A stretch of 64,000 nt of DNA, from NCBI GenBank assembly GCA_026686845.1, contig JAIVEN010000046.1, positions 62,001 through 126,000 on the forward strand, written 5' to 3'. The position numbers were made by a program, and so were the translations under genes. The notes beneath the pieces were generated by a model. That model saw only the letters and a list, made by a program, of their open reading frames with translations. It had not been told where the DNA came from and did not search any database. Positions 24,473 to 34,800 of this stretch are shown here, one piece after another; the stretch's first letter is position 1, and each line of letters opens with the position of its first letter. The stretch is from Adenanthera pavonina (Eukaryota > Streptophyta > Magnoliopsida > Fabales > Fabaceae).

Positions 24473-25282
24473 TGATGGGAGACACGTTAGGAACCTGTCC
24501 TAAGAGCCTTGTTTGATATAAGGAACGTGCAACTCAAGGAAAGATAAATTGAACACAAGAATAATGAAGAACAACAATGAACAAAAACAATGAAATAAGA
24601 AGACTGAACAAAATGTTGGTCGAAGGAAGTAGACTCCAAGAGAACCCGTCTCTTGAATCCTAACTCCGGGACGCCACAATGATCACCACTCCTTGATAAG
24701 TCCTCATTCTTTCTGGCACTCAAGGATAAGCAAGAAAGAACTCACTGAACAACAACAAAGTTGCTGAAAAGAAAGTCATTCATTCATATTGTGTTTGCAA
24801 GAGTACAAGAGGTGCCTATTAACCCACAAACTAACTCTAGTTTAGCCCACAAACCTAACCTTATTAAAGCTCATTAATACAAAAAGGAAATACTAAGCAA
24901 AAAGGAGCATTTAATTCTAATTTTGAATTTGAAAAGGTTGGCTCCTCTTAAATGCATAAAGCAAAGCAAATCATATCATTATTTTCCTTTTATTGAAAAG
25001 GAAACAAATTGACTAAAATAATCCTAATAAAACTTATTAAAAACGTCACATTTAATGGTCACATGAGAAGCATATGTTGTCTTCAAGTTATATCTCCCAA
25101 ATGGGCTTCTTTTGGGCTTGGACCATTAGCCTATATGATTGGAATCCTTTACCATACTTTTTAGCTCTTTTTTCTTTTTTGGGGCTGCAGCTTGATTCAA
25201 ATAGTTGGGCTTCATGCTCTTTCCGAGCTCATTGCCATGTCCAAGGACTCCAAATGCTTCATGCCTCAATCGTACTCTATCA
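24473..25282 (-). repeat. 5' LTR of the retrotransposon (810 bp, TATA box deleted)
   Basis: It has the same termini as the 3' LTR and lies next to the primer-binding site. It is 14 bp shorter, and the missing bases are the ones that hold the TATA box. Substitutions relative to the 3' LTR are scattered (for example ggaacgtg/ggaatgtg, caatgaaat/caataaaat, gggacgccacaatg/ggggcgccacaagg), about 11 in all by eye. Confidence 0.95.
24811..24826 (-). promoter_or_regulatory. Deletion scar that removes the 5' LTR TATA box
   Basis: The 3' LTR reads cc-tatt-tataggcaaa-tatt-aaccc (20548-20572). The 5' LTR reads cc-tatt-aaccc, with a single tatt at 24817-24820. One copy of the tatt direct repeat plus the intervening ten bases are gone, the signature of a slippage or microhomology deletion. 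The solo LTR at 31446 keeps the box, so the loss is derived. Confidence 0.88.
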
Positions 25283-25287
25283 CCTCA
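25283..25287. repeat. Target-site duplication, right copy (cctca)
   Basis: This is a perfect copy of 20201-20205, directly after the right LTR end. Satellite sequence resumes without loss (cctcattttgttc). Confidence 0.95.
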
Positions 25288-28200
25288 TTTTGTTCAAAAG
25301 TTTCAGGTTTCTAAACATTCATCCGGAGGCTCTAAGGAGGAGAATGCAACAAGATTTAGAATTCTAAGCGAGGTAGGGAGTTTATTCGGCTTACTCACAA
25401 CAAGTCGAGTCCTGTTGGAAGAAACTTGCACAATTCGGCTTCATCATCACGCCGTTTTGGCCAAACGATTCAACTTTATGAAAATGCTATGAAAAGCAAA
25501 AGAAATCGGAAAATCTCACGAAATTTGCAACATGAAGTGAGCTAGTGCTTTTATCCGACATACTCACACCAATTTGAGCCTAGGTTGATGAAATGAACAC
25601 AATCGGATTCCGGTTTAACCTCATTTTGTTTGAAAGTTCCAGGTTTCTAAACATTCACCAGGAAGTTCTAGGGACGAGAATGCACAAGATTTGAAATTCT
25701 AAGTGTGGTAGGGAGTTTATGCGGCTTACTCACAACAATTCGAGTCTAGTTGGGAGAAACGTGCACAATTCGGATTCTTCATCTCGCCATTTAGGCCAAA
25801 CGATCCAACTTTATAAAAATGCTATGAAAAGCAAAAGAAAACGGAAAATCTCACGAAATTTGCAACATGAAGTGAGCTAGTGCTTTTATCCGACATACTC
25901 ACACCAATTTGAGCCTAGGTTGATGAAATGAACACAATCGGATTCCGGTTTAACCTCATTTTGTTTGAAAGTTCCAGGACTCTAAACATTCACCAGGAAG
26001 TTCTAGGGAGGAGAATGCCACAAGATTTGGAATTCTAAGTGTGGTAGGGAGTTTATGCGGCTTACTCACAACAATTCGAGTCTAGTTGGGAGAAATGTGC
26101 ACAATTCGGATTCTTCATCTCGACATTTAGGCCAAACGATCCAACTTTATGAAAATGCTTTGAAAAGCAAAAGAAATCTGAAAATCTCACGAAATTTGCA
26201 ACATGAAGTAAGCTAGTGCTTTTATCTGACATACTCACACCAATTTGAGCCTAGGTTGATGAAATGAACACAATCGGATTCCGGTTTAACCTCATTTTGT
26301 TTGAAAATTCCAAGTTTCTAAACATTCACTAGGAAGTTCTAGGGAGGAGAATGCCACAAGATTTGGAATTCTGAGCGAGGTAGGGAGTTAATGCGGCTTA
26401 CTCAAAACAGTTGGAGTCTTGTTGGAAGAAGCGTGCACAATTCGGCTTCATCATCACGCCATTGTGTCGAAACGATCCAACTTTAAGAAAATGCTTTGAA
26501 AAGCAAATGAAAATTGAAAACCTCATGAAATTTGCGACATGAATTGAGCTAGTGTGTTTATCCGACATCCTCTCACCAATTGGAGCCTAGGTTGATGAAA
26601 TGAACACAATCGGATTCCGGTTTAACCTCATTTTGTTCGAAAGTTCCAGGTTTCTAAACATTCACCAGGAAGTTCTAGGGAGGAGAATGCCACAAGATTT
26701 GGAATTCTGAGCGAGGTAGGGAGTTTATGCGACTTACACACAATAAGTCGAGTCCAGTTGGAAGAAACGTGCACAATTCGGCTTCATCATCACGCCATTG
26801 TGTCCAAACGATCCAACTTTATGAAAATTCCTTGAAAAGCAAATGAAAATTGAAAACCTCATGAAATTTGCGACATGAATTGAGCTAGTGTGTTTATCCG
26901 ACATCCTCACACCAATTTGAGCCTTGTTTAATTAAATGAACAAAATCGGATTCTGCTTTAACCTCATTTTGTTCGAAAGTTCCAGGTTTCTAAAAATTCT
27001 CCAGGAAGTTCTGGGAGGAGAATGCCACAAGATTTGGAATTGTAAGTGAGGTAGGGAGTTTATGCGGCTTACTCACAACAAGTCGAGTCCAGTTGGAAGA
27101 AACGTGCACAATTCGGCTTCATCATCACACCATTTTGGCCAAACGATCCAGCTTTATGAAAATGCTTTAAAAAGCAAAAGAAATTGGAAAATCTCACGAA
27201 ATTTGCAACATGAAGTGAGCTAGTGCTTTTATCTGACATACTCACACCAATTTGAGCCTAGGTTGATGAAATGAACACAATCGGATTACGGTTTAACCTC
27301 ATTTTGTTTGAAAGTTCCAGGTTTCTAAACATTCACCAGGAAGTTCTAGGGAGGAGAATGCCACAAGATTTGGAATTCTAAGTGAGGTAGGGAGTTTATG
27401 CGGCTTACTCACAACAGTTCGAGTCTAGTTGGAAGAAGCGTGCACAATTCGGCTTCATCACCACGCCATTGTGTCGAAACGATCCAACTTTATGAAAATG
27501 CTTTGAAAAGCAAATGAAAATTGAAAACCTCATGAAATTTGCGACATGAATTGAGCTAGTGTGTTTATCCGACATCATCACACCAATTTGAGCCTTGTTT
27601 AATTAAATGAACAAAAATCAGATTCTGCTTTAACCTCATTTTGTTCGAAAGTTCCAGGTTTCTAAACATTCATCAGGAGCCTCTAAGGAGGAGAATGCCA
27701 CAAGATTTGAAATTCTAAGCGAGGTAGGGAGTTTATGCGGCTTACTCACAACAAGTCGAGTGCAGTTGGAAGAAACATGCACAATTCGGCTTCATCATCA
27801 CGCCATTTTGGCCAAACGATCCAACTTTATGAAAATGCTTTGAAAGGCAAAAGAAATCATAAAATCTCATGAAATATGCAACATGAAGTGAGCAAGTGAG
27901 TTTATCCGACATCCTCACACAAATTTGAGCCTTGGTTGATGAAATAAACATAATCGGATTCCACTTTAACCTTATCTTGTTCAGAGCATCCAGGATTCGT
28001 AACATTCGCCAGGATGTTCTAAGGAGGCGAATGCCACAAGATTTGGAATTCTAAGCAAGGTAGGGAGTTTATGCAGCTTACTCACAATAATTCGAGTCCA
28101 GTTGGAAGAAACGTGCACAATTCGGCTTCATCATCACGCCATTTTGGGCCGAACGATCGAACTTTATGAAAATGCTTTGAAAAGCAAAAGAAAACAGAAA

Positions 28201-30884
28201 ATCTCACAAAAATTTGCAACACGAAGTCACCTAGTGAGTTTATCCGACATCCTCACACCAATTTGAGCCTTGTATGATGAAATGAACACAATCAGATTCC
28301 GCTTTAACCTCATTTTGTTTGAAAGTTCCAAGTTTCTAAACATTCACCAGGAAGTTCTAGGGAGGAGAATGCCACAAGATTTGGAATTTTAAGCGACCTA
28401 GGGGGTTTATGCGGCTTACTCACAACAATTCGAGTCTAGTTGGAAGAAACGTGCACAATTCGGCTTCATCATCACGCCATTTTGGCCAAACGATCCAACT
28501 TTATGAAAACGCATTGAGAAGCAAATGAAAACAGAAAATCTCTCGAAATTTGCAACACGAACAGAGCTAGTGAGTTTATCCGACATCCTCACACCAATTT
28601 GAGCCTAGGTTGATGAAATGAACACAATCGGATTCCGCTTTAGCCTCATTTTGTTTGAAAGTTCCAGGTTTGTAAACATTCATCAGGAAGTTCTAGGGAG
28701 GAGAATGCCACAAGATTTGGAATTCTAAGCGAGGTGGGGAGTTTATGCGGCTTAGTCACAGCAAGTCGAGTCTAGTTGGAAGAAACGTGCACAACTCGGC
28801 TTCATCATCACGCCGTTTTGGCCAAACGATTCAACTTTATGAAAATGCTATGAAAAGCAAAACAAATCGGAAAATCTCACAAAAATTTGCAACACGAAGT
28901 CACCTAGTGAGTTTATCCGACATCCTCACACCAATTTGAGCCTTGTATGATGAAATGAACACAATCAGATTCCGCTTTAACCTCATTTTGTTTGAAAGTT
29001 CCAAGTTTCTAAACATTCACCAGGAAGTTCTAGGGAGGAGAATGCCACAAGATTTGGAATTCTAAGCGAGGTGGGGAGTTTATGCGGCTTACTCACAGCA
29101 AGTCGAGTCCAGTTGGAAGAAACGTGCACAATTCGGCTTCATCATCACACCATTTTGGCCAAACGATTCAACTTTATGAAAATGCTATGAAAAGCAAAAG
29201 AAATCGGAAAATCTCACGAAATTTGCAACATGAAGTGAGCTAGTACTTTTATCCGACATACTCACACCAATTTGAGCCTAGGTTGATGAAATGAACACAA
29301 TCGGATTCCGGTTTAACCTCATTTTGTTTGAAAGTTCCAGGTTTCTAAACATTCACCAGGAAGTTCTAGGGAGGAGAATGCCACAAGATTTGGAATTCTA
29401 AGTGAGGTGGGGAGTTTATGCGGCTTACTCACAGCAAGTCGAGTCTAGTTGGAAGAAACGTGCACAACTCGGCTTCATCATCACGCCGTTTTGGCCAAAC
29501 GATTCAACTTTATGAAATTGCTATGAAAAGCAAAAGAAAACAGAAAATCTCACAAAAATTTGCAACACGAAGTCACCTAGTGAGTTTATCCGACATCCTC
29601 ACACCAATTTGAGCCTTGTATGATGAAATGAACACAATCAGATTCCGCTTTAACCTCATTTTGTTTGAAAGTTCCAAGTTTCTAAACATTCACCAGGAAG
29701 TTCTAGGGAGGAGAATGCCACAAGATTTGAAATTCTAAACGAGGTAGGGAGTTTCTGCGGCTTACTCACAACAAGTCGAGTCCAATTGGAAGAAACGTGC
29801 ACAATTCGGCTTCATCATCACACCATTTTGGCCAAACGATCCAACTTTATGAAAATGCTTTGAAAAGCAAAAGAAAACAGAAAATCTCACAAAAATTTGC
29901 AACACGAAGTCACCTAGTGAGTTTATCCGACATCCTCACACCAATTTGAGCCTTGTATGATGAAATGAACACAATCAGATTCCGCTTTAACCTCATTTTG
30001 TTTGAAAGTTCCAGGTTTCTAAACATTCACCAGGAAGTTCTAGGGAGGAGAATGCCACAAGATTTGGAATTCTAAGCGAGGTAGGGAGTTTATGCGGCTT
30101 ACTCACAACAATTCGAGTCTAGTTGGGAGAAACGTGCACAATTCAGATTCTTCATCACGCCATTTAGGCAAAACGATCCAACTTTATGAAAATGCTTTGA
30201 AAAGCAAAAGAAAACAGAAAATCTCACAAAAATTTGCAACACGAAGTCACCTAGTGAGTTTATCCGACATCCTCACACCAATTTGAGCCTAGGTTGATGA
30301 AATGAACACAATCGGATTCCGCTTTAACCTCATTTTGTTTGAAAGTTCCAGGTTTGTAAACATTCACCAGGAAGTTCTAGGGAGGAGAATGCCACAAGAT
30401 TTGGAAATCTAAGTGAGGTGGGGAGTTTATGCGGCTTACTCACAGCAAGTCGAGTCTAGTTGGAAGAAACGTGCACAACTCGGCTTCATCATCACGCCGT
30501 TTTGGCCAAACGATTCAACTTTATGAAAATGCTATGAAAAGCAAAAGAAATCGGAAAATCTCACGAAATTTGCAACATGAAGTGAGCTAGTGCTTTTATC
30601 CGACATACTCACACCAATTTGAGCCTAGGTTGATGAAATGAACACAATCGGATTCCGATTTAACCTGATTTTGTTCGAAAGTTCCAAGTTTCTAAACATT
30701 TATCGGGAGGCTCTAAGGAGGAGAATGTAACAAGATTTGGAATTTTAAGCGAGGTAGGGAGTTTATGCGGCTTACTCACAACAAGTCGAGTCCAGTTGGA
30801 AGAAACGTGCACAATTCGGCTTCATCATCACGCCATTTCGGCCAAACGATCCAACTTTACGAAAATGCTTTGAAAAGGAAAAGA

Positions 30885-30889
30885 AATCG
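30885..30889. repeat. Target-site duplication of the solo LTR, left copy (aatcg)
   Basis: The five bases aatcg precede the LTR terminus and recur at 31813-31817. Removing the LTR and one copy restores the normal satellite word aaatcggaaaatctcacg. Confidence 0.93.
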
Positions 30890-31160
30890 TGATAGAGTAC
30901 GATCGAGGCATGAAGCATATGATGAGGAGGGCAAGCTAAGAGCAACAATGGACCATAGACTAATTCAAGGCCCACTTCAAGGCATTGGAGGACCAATGAC
31001 TAGAGCTAGAACAAAAGCCATGAATGGGGTGATTCAAGACATTATTAACATGGAACCATTACATTTCAATGATTTTGAGGCCCAAAACAAAGAAAGAGGC
31101 AAGCTGAAAATCTGGAGCCAAATTATAGTCAAAGAACCCAACTTGGAGAAAGCCCAATAA
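30890..31160 (+). pseudogene. C-terminal tail of a gypsy gag-pol polyprotein carried within the LTR
   Basis: An open frame enters the LTR in the same phase as the 746-aa ORF enters its own 3' LTR (DRVRSRHEA here, DRVRLRHEA there) and runs about 89 codons to a TAA at 31158-31160. It contains GGPMTRARTKAM, a motif of the kind found at the extreme C-terminus of many plant Ty3/gypsy polyproteins. In an intact relative it would be the end of the integrase-side polyprotein. Here the upstream coding region is absent and the frame only continues into satellite by chance, so it is an orphan fragment. Assignment of the motif is from family knowledge, not a search. Confidence 0.72.
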
Positions 31161-31445
31161 GGAGGATTCATTTAAAATCCATGTGCTTCTCATGTGCTCA
31201 CTCAAAGTGACGTTTTTAATAAGTTTTATTAGGATTATTTTAGTCAATTTGTTTCCTTTTCAATAAAAGGCAAATAATTATCTGATTTGCTTTACTTTAT
31301 GCATTTAAGAGGAGCCAACCTTTTCAAATTCAAAATTAGAATTAAATGCTCCTTTTGACTTAAGATTTCCTTTTTGTATTAATTAGCATTAATAAGGTTA
31401 GGTTTGTGGGGTGAACTAGAGTTAGTTTGTGGGTTAATACTTGCC

Positions 31446-31453
31446 TATAAATA
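31446..31453 (+). promoter_or_regulatory. TATA box in the solo LTR
   Basis: TATAAATA lies in the context gcctataaataggcacc, identical to the box in the 3' LTR at 20550-20557. A transcript would be expected to start a few tens of bases downstream and read out into the satellite of block C. This is a prediction only. Confidence 0.72.
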
Positions 31454-31812
31454 GGCACCTCTTGTACTCTTGCAAACACAATATGAATGAATGAATTTCT
31501 TTTCAGCAACTTTGTTGTTGTTCAGTAAGTTCTTTCTTGCTTATCCTTGAGTGTTAGAAAGAATGAGGACTTATCAAGGAGTGGTGATCCTTGTGGCGTC
31601 TCGGAGTTAGGATTCAAGAGACGGGTTCTCTTGGAGTCTATTTCCTTTGACCAACATTGTCTCAGTTTTCTTATTTTCATCATCTCTACTTTTTCTGTTT
31701 TTGTTCATTGTTGCTCTTTGTTGTTCTTGTATTTAATTCATCTTTCCTTGAGTTGCACGATCTTTATATCAAAGAAGGCTCTTAGGACAGGTTCCTAATG
31801 TGTCTCCCATCA

Positions 31813-31817
31813 AATCG
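31813..31817. repeat. Target-site duplication of the solo LTR, right copy (aatcg)
   Basis: This perfectly repeats 30885-30889 and directly follows the LTR terminus catca. Confidence 0.93.
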
Positions 31818-34800
31818 GAAAATCTCACGAAATTTGCTACACAAAGTGAGCTAGAGAATTTATTCGACATCCTCACACGAATTTGAGCCTAGGTTGATGA
31901 AATGAACACAATCGGATTCCGCTTTAACCTCATTTTGTTCGAAAGTTCCAGGTTTCTAAACATTTAATGGGAGGCTCTAAGGAGGAGAATGCAACAAGAT
32001 TTGGAAATGTAAGCGAGGTAGGGAGTTTATGCGGCTTACTCACAACAATTCGAGTCTAGTTGGAAGAAACGTGCACAATTCGGCTTCATCATCACGCCAT
32101 TTCGGCCAAACGATCCAACTTTATCAAAATGCATTGAAAGCAAAAGAAATCGGAAAATCTCACGAAATTTGCAACACGAAGTGAGCTAGAGAGTTTATCC
32201 GACATCCTCACACCAATTGGAGCCTAGGTTGATGAAATGAACACAATCGGATTCCGGTTTAACCTCATTTTGTTCGAAAGTTCCAGGTTTCTAAACATTC
32301 ACCAGGAAAGTTCTAGGGAGGAGAATGCCACAAGATTTGGAATTCTAAGCGAGGTAGGGATTTTATGCGGCTTACTCACAACAAGTCGAGTCCAGTTGGA
32401 AGAAACGTGCACAATTCGGCTTCATCATCACGCCATTGTGGCCAAACGATCCAACTTTATGAAAATGCTTTGAAAAGCAAAAGAAAACAGAAAATCTCAC
32501 AAAAATTTGCAACACGAAGTCACCTAGTGAGTTTATCCGACATCCTCACACCAATTTGAGCCTTGTATGATGAAATGAACACAATCGGATTCCGCTTTAA
32601 CCTTATTTTGTTTGAAAGTTCCAGGTTTCGAAACATTCACCAGGAAGTTCTAGGGAGGAGAATGCCACAAGATTTGGAATTCTAAGTGAGGTGGGGAGTT
32701 TATGCGGCTTACTCACAGCAAGTCGAGTCTAGTTGGAAGAAACGTGCACAATTCGGCTTCATCATCACGCCGTTTTGGCCAAACGATTCAACTTTATGAA
32801 AATGCTATGAAAAGCAAAAGAAATCGGAAAATCTCACGAAATTTGCAACACGAAGTGAGCTAGAGAGTTTATCCGACATCCTCACACCAATTGGAGCCTA
32901 GGTTGATGAAATGAACACAATCGGATTTCGGTTTTACCTCATTTTGTTCGAAAGTTCCAGGTTTCTAAACATTCACTAGGAAGTTCTAGGGAGGAGAATG
33001 CCACAAGATTTGGAATTCTAAGCGAGGTGGGGAGTTTATGCGGCTTACTCACAGCAAGTCGAGTCCAGTTGGAAGAAACGTGCACAATTAGACTTCATCA
33101 TCACGCCATTTTGGCCAAACAATTCAACTTTATGAAAATTCTTTGAAAAGCAAAAGAAATCGGAAAATCACACGAAATTTGCAGCACAAAGTGAGCTAGA
33201 GAGTTTATCCGACATCCTCACACGAATTTGAGCCTAGGTTGATGAAATGAACACAATCGGATTCCGCTTTAACCTCATTTTGTTTGAAAGTTCCAGGTTT
33301 CTAAACATTTATCGGTAGGCTCTAAGGAGGAGAATGTGACAAGATTTGGAATTTTAAGCGAGGTAGGGAGTTTATGCGGCTTACTCACAACAAGTCGAGT
33401 CCAGTTGGAAGAAACTTGCACAATTCGGCTTCATCATCACGCCATTTCGGCCAAACGATCCAACTTTACGAAAATGCTTTCAAAAGCAAAAGAAATCGGA
33501 AAATCTGACGAAATTTGCAACACAAAGTGAGCTAGAGAGTTTATCCGACATCCTCACACCAATTTGAGCCTAGGTTGATGAAATGAACACAATCGGATTC
33601 CGCTTTAACCTCATTTTGTTTGAAAGTTCCAGGTTTCTAAACATTTATCGGGAGGCTCTAAGGAGGAGAATGTAACAAGATTTGTAATTTTAAGCGAGGT
33701 AGGGAGTTTATGCGGCTTACTCACAACAAGTCGAGTCCAGTTGGAAGAAACGTGCACAATTCGGCTTCATCATCACGCCATTTCGGCCAAATGATCCAAC
33801 ATTACGAAAATGCTTTGAAAAGCAAAAGAAATCAGAAAATCTCACGAAATTTGCAACACAAAGTGAGCTAGAGAATTTATCCGACATCCTCACACGAATT
33901 TGAGCCTACCTTGATGAAATGAACACAATCGGATTCCACTTTAACCTCATTTTGTTTGAAAGTTCCAGGTTTCTAAACATTTATCGGGAGGCTCTAAGGA
34001 GGAGAATGTAACAAGATTTGGAATTTTAAGCGAAGTAGGGAGTTTATGCGGCTTACTCACAACAAGTCAAGTCCAGTTGGAAGAAACGTGCACAATTCGG
34101 CTTCATCATCACGCCATTTCGGCCAAACGATCCAACTTTATGAAAATGCTTTGAAAAGCAAAAGAAATCGGAAAATCTCACGAAATTTGCAATATGAAGT
34201 GAGCTAGTGCTTTTATCTGAAATCCTCATACCCATTTGAGCCTTGTGTGATGAAATGAACACAATCGGATTCCGCTTTAACCTCATTTTGTTTGAAAGTT
34301 CCAGGTTTCTAAACATTTATCGGGAGGCTCTAAGGAGGAGAATGTAACAAGATTTGGAATTCTAAGCGAGGTAGGGAGTTTATGCGGCTTACTCACAACA
34401 ATTCGAGTCTAGTTGGGAGAAACGTGCACAATTCAGATTCTTCATCACGCCATTTAGGCAAAACGATCCAACTTTATGAAAATGCTTTGAAAAGCAAAAG
34501 AAAACAGAAAATCTCACAAAAATTTGCAACACGAAGTCACCTAGTGAGTTTATCCGACATCTTCACACCAATTTGAGCCTAGGTTGATGAAATGAACATA
34601 ATCGGATTCCGCTTTAACCTCATCTTGTTTGAAAGTTCCAGGTTTCTAAACATTTATCGGGAGGCTCTAAGGAGGAGAATGTAACAAGATTTGGAATTCT
34701 AAGCGAGGTGGGGAGTTTATGCGGCTTACTCACAACAAATTGAGTCCAGATGGAAGAAACGTGCACAATTCGGCTTCGTCATCACGCCATTTTGGCCAAA

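Larger units (their letters stand above)
20206..25282 (-). mobile_element. Non-autonomous Ty3/gypsy-type LTR retrotransposon (gag only)
   Basis: This is a 5,077-bp element read on the minus strand. In order it has: 5' LTR (24473-25282, 810 bp), a Met-initiator primer-binding site, a leader of about 1.35 kb, one 746-codon ORF that ends inside the 3' LTR, a polypurine tract and the 3' LTR (20206-21029, 824 bp). LTRs start TGAT and end ATCA, and a 5-bp target duplication cctca flanks the element. The internal region is only 3,443 bp. I see no protease active site, reverse transcriptase, RNase H or integrase motif in any frame, so transposition would need proteins from an autonomous relative. By eye the LTRs differ by about 11 substitutions and one 14-bp deletion. 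The structure resembles plant gag-only non-autonomous elements. The gypsy call rests on the gag motif and on the sister solo LTR's polyprotein tail. Confidence 0.92.
25283..30889 (+). repeat. Satellite array block B, ~336-bp monomers (about 16.7 copies)
   Basis: This is the same repeat and orientation as block A, with 16 periods between the landmarks at 25384 and 30765. Monomers are more divergent than elsewhere. Two carry ttaattaaatgaacaaaa (near 26930 and 27600), a variant also seen just left of the element at 19823 and 20165. The monomer at about 27.85-28.02 kb is the most divergent seen (gagcatccaggattcgtaac, ggatgttctaaggaggcg). The cgacctaggggg variant, dominant later in block C, first appears at 28394, together with the first gcattgagaagcaaatg variant at 28511. 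Four monomers at 28.7-30.5 kb share cttactcacagcaag or cttagtcacagcaag with aactcgg. Confidence 0.96.
30890..31812 (+). mobile_element. Solo LTR of a sister gypsy-type family (923 bp)
   Basis: It begins TGATAGAGTACG, ends TCTCCCATCA and has perfect 5-bp target duplications, so it is a complete LTR left after LTR-LTR recombination removed the internal region. It lies opposite in orientation to the full element. From about 31209 to the end it is clearly homologous to the other element's LTRs, and the first 25 or so bases also match. In between, roughly 280 bp are unrelated and instead carry a coding tail. The TATA box is intact. It is therefore a sister subfamily, not a copy of the neighbouring element. 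Confidence 0.93.

Noticed and set aside
30765..31160. 131-codon ORF read as one gene
   Set aside because: Its first 42 codons are satellite and only the part from 30890 lies in the LTR. The join is an accident of insertion, so only the LTR part is annotated, as an orphan polyprotein tail.
30890..31812. The solo LTR as a fragment of the neighbouring full-length element
   Set aside because: It has its own target duplication, the opposite orientation, and an unrelated coding module in its first third.
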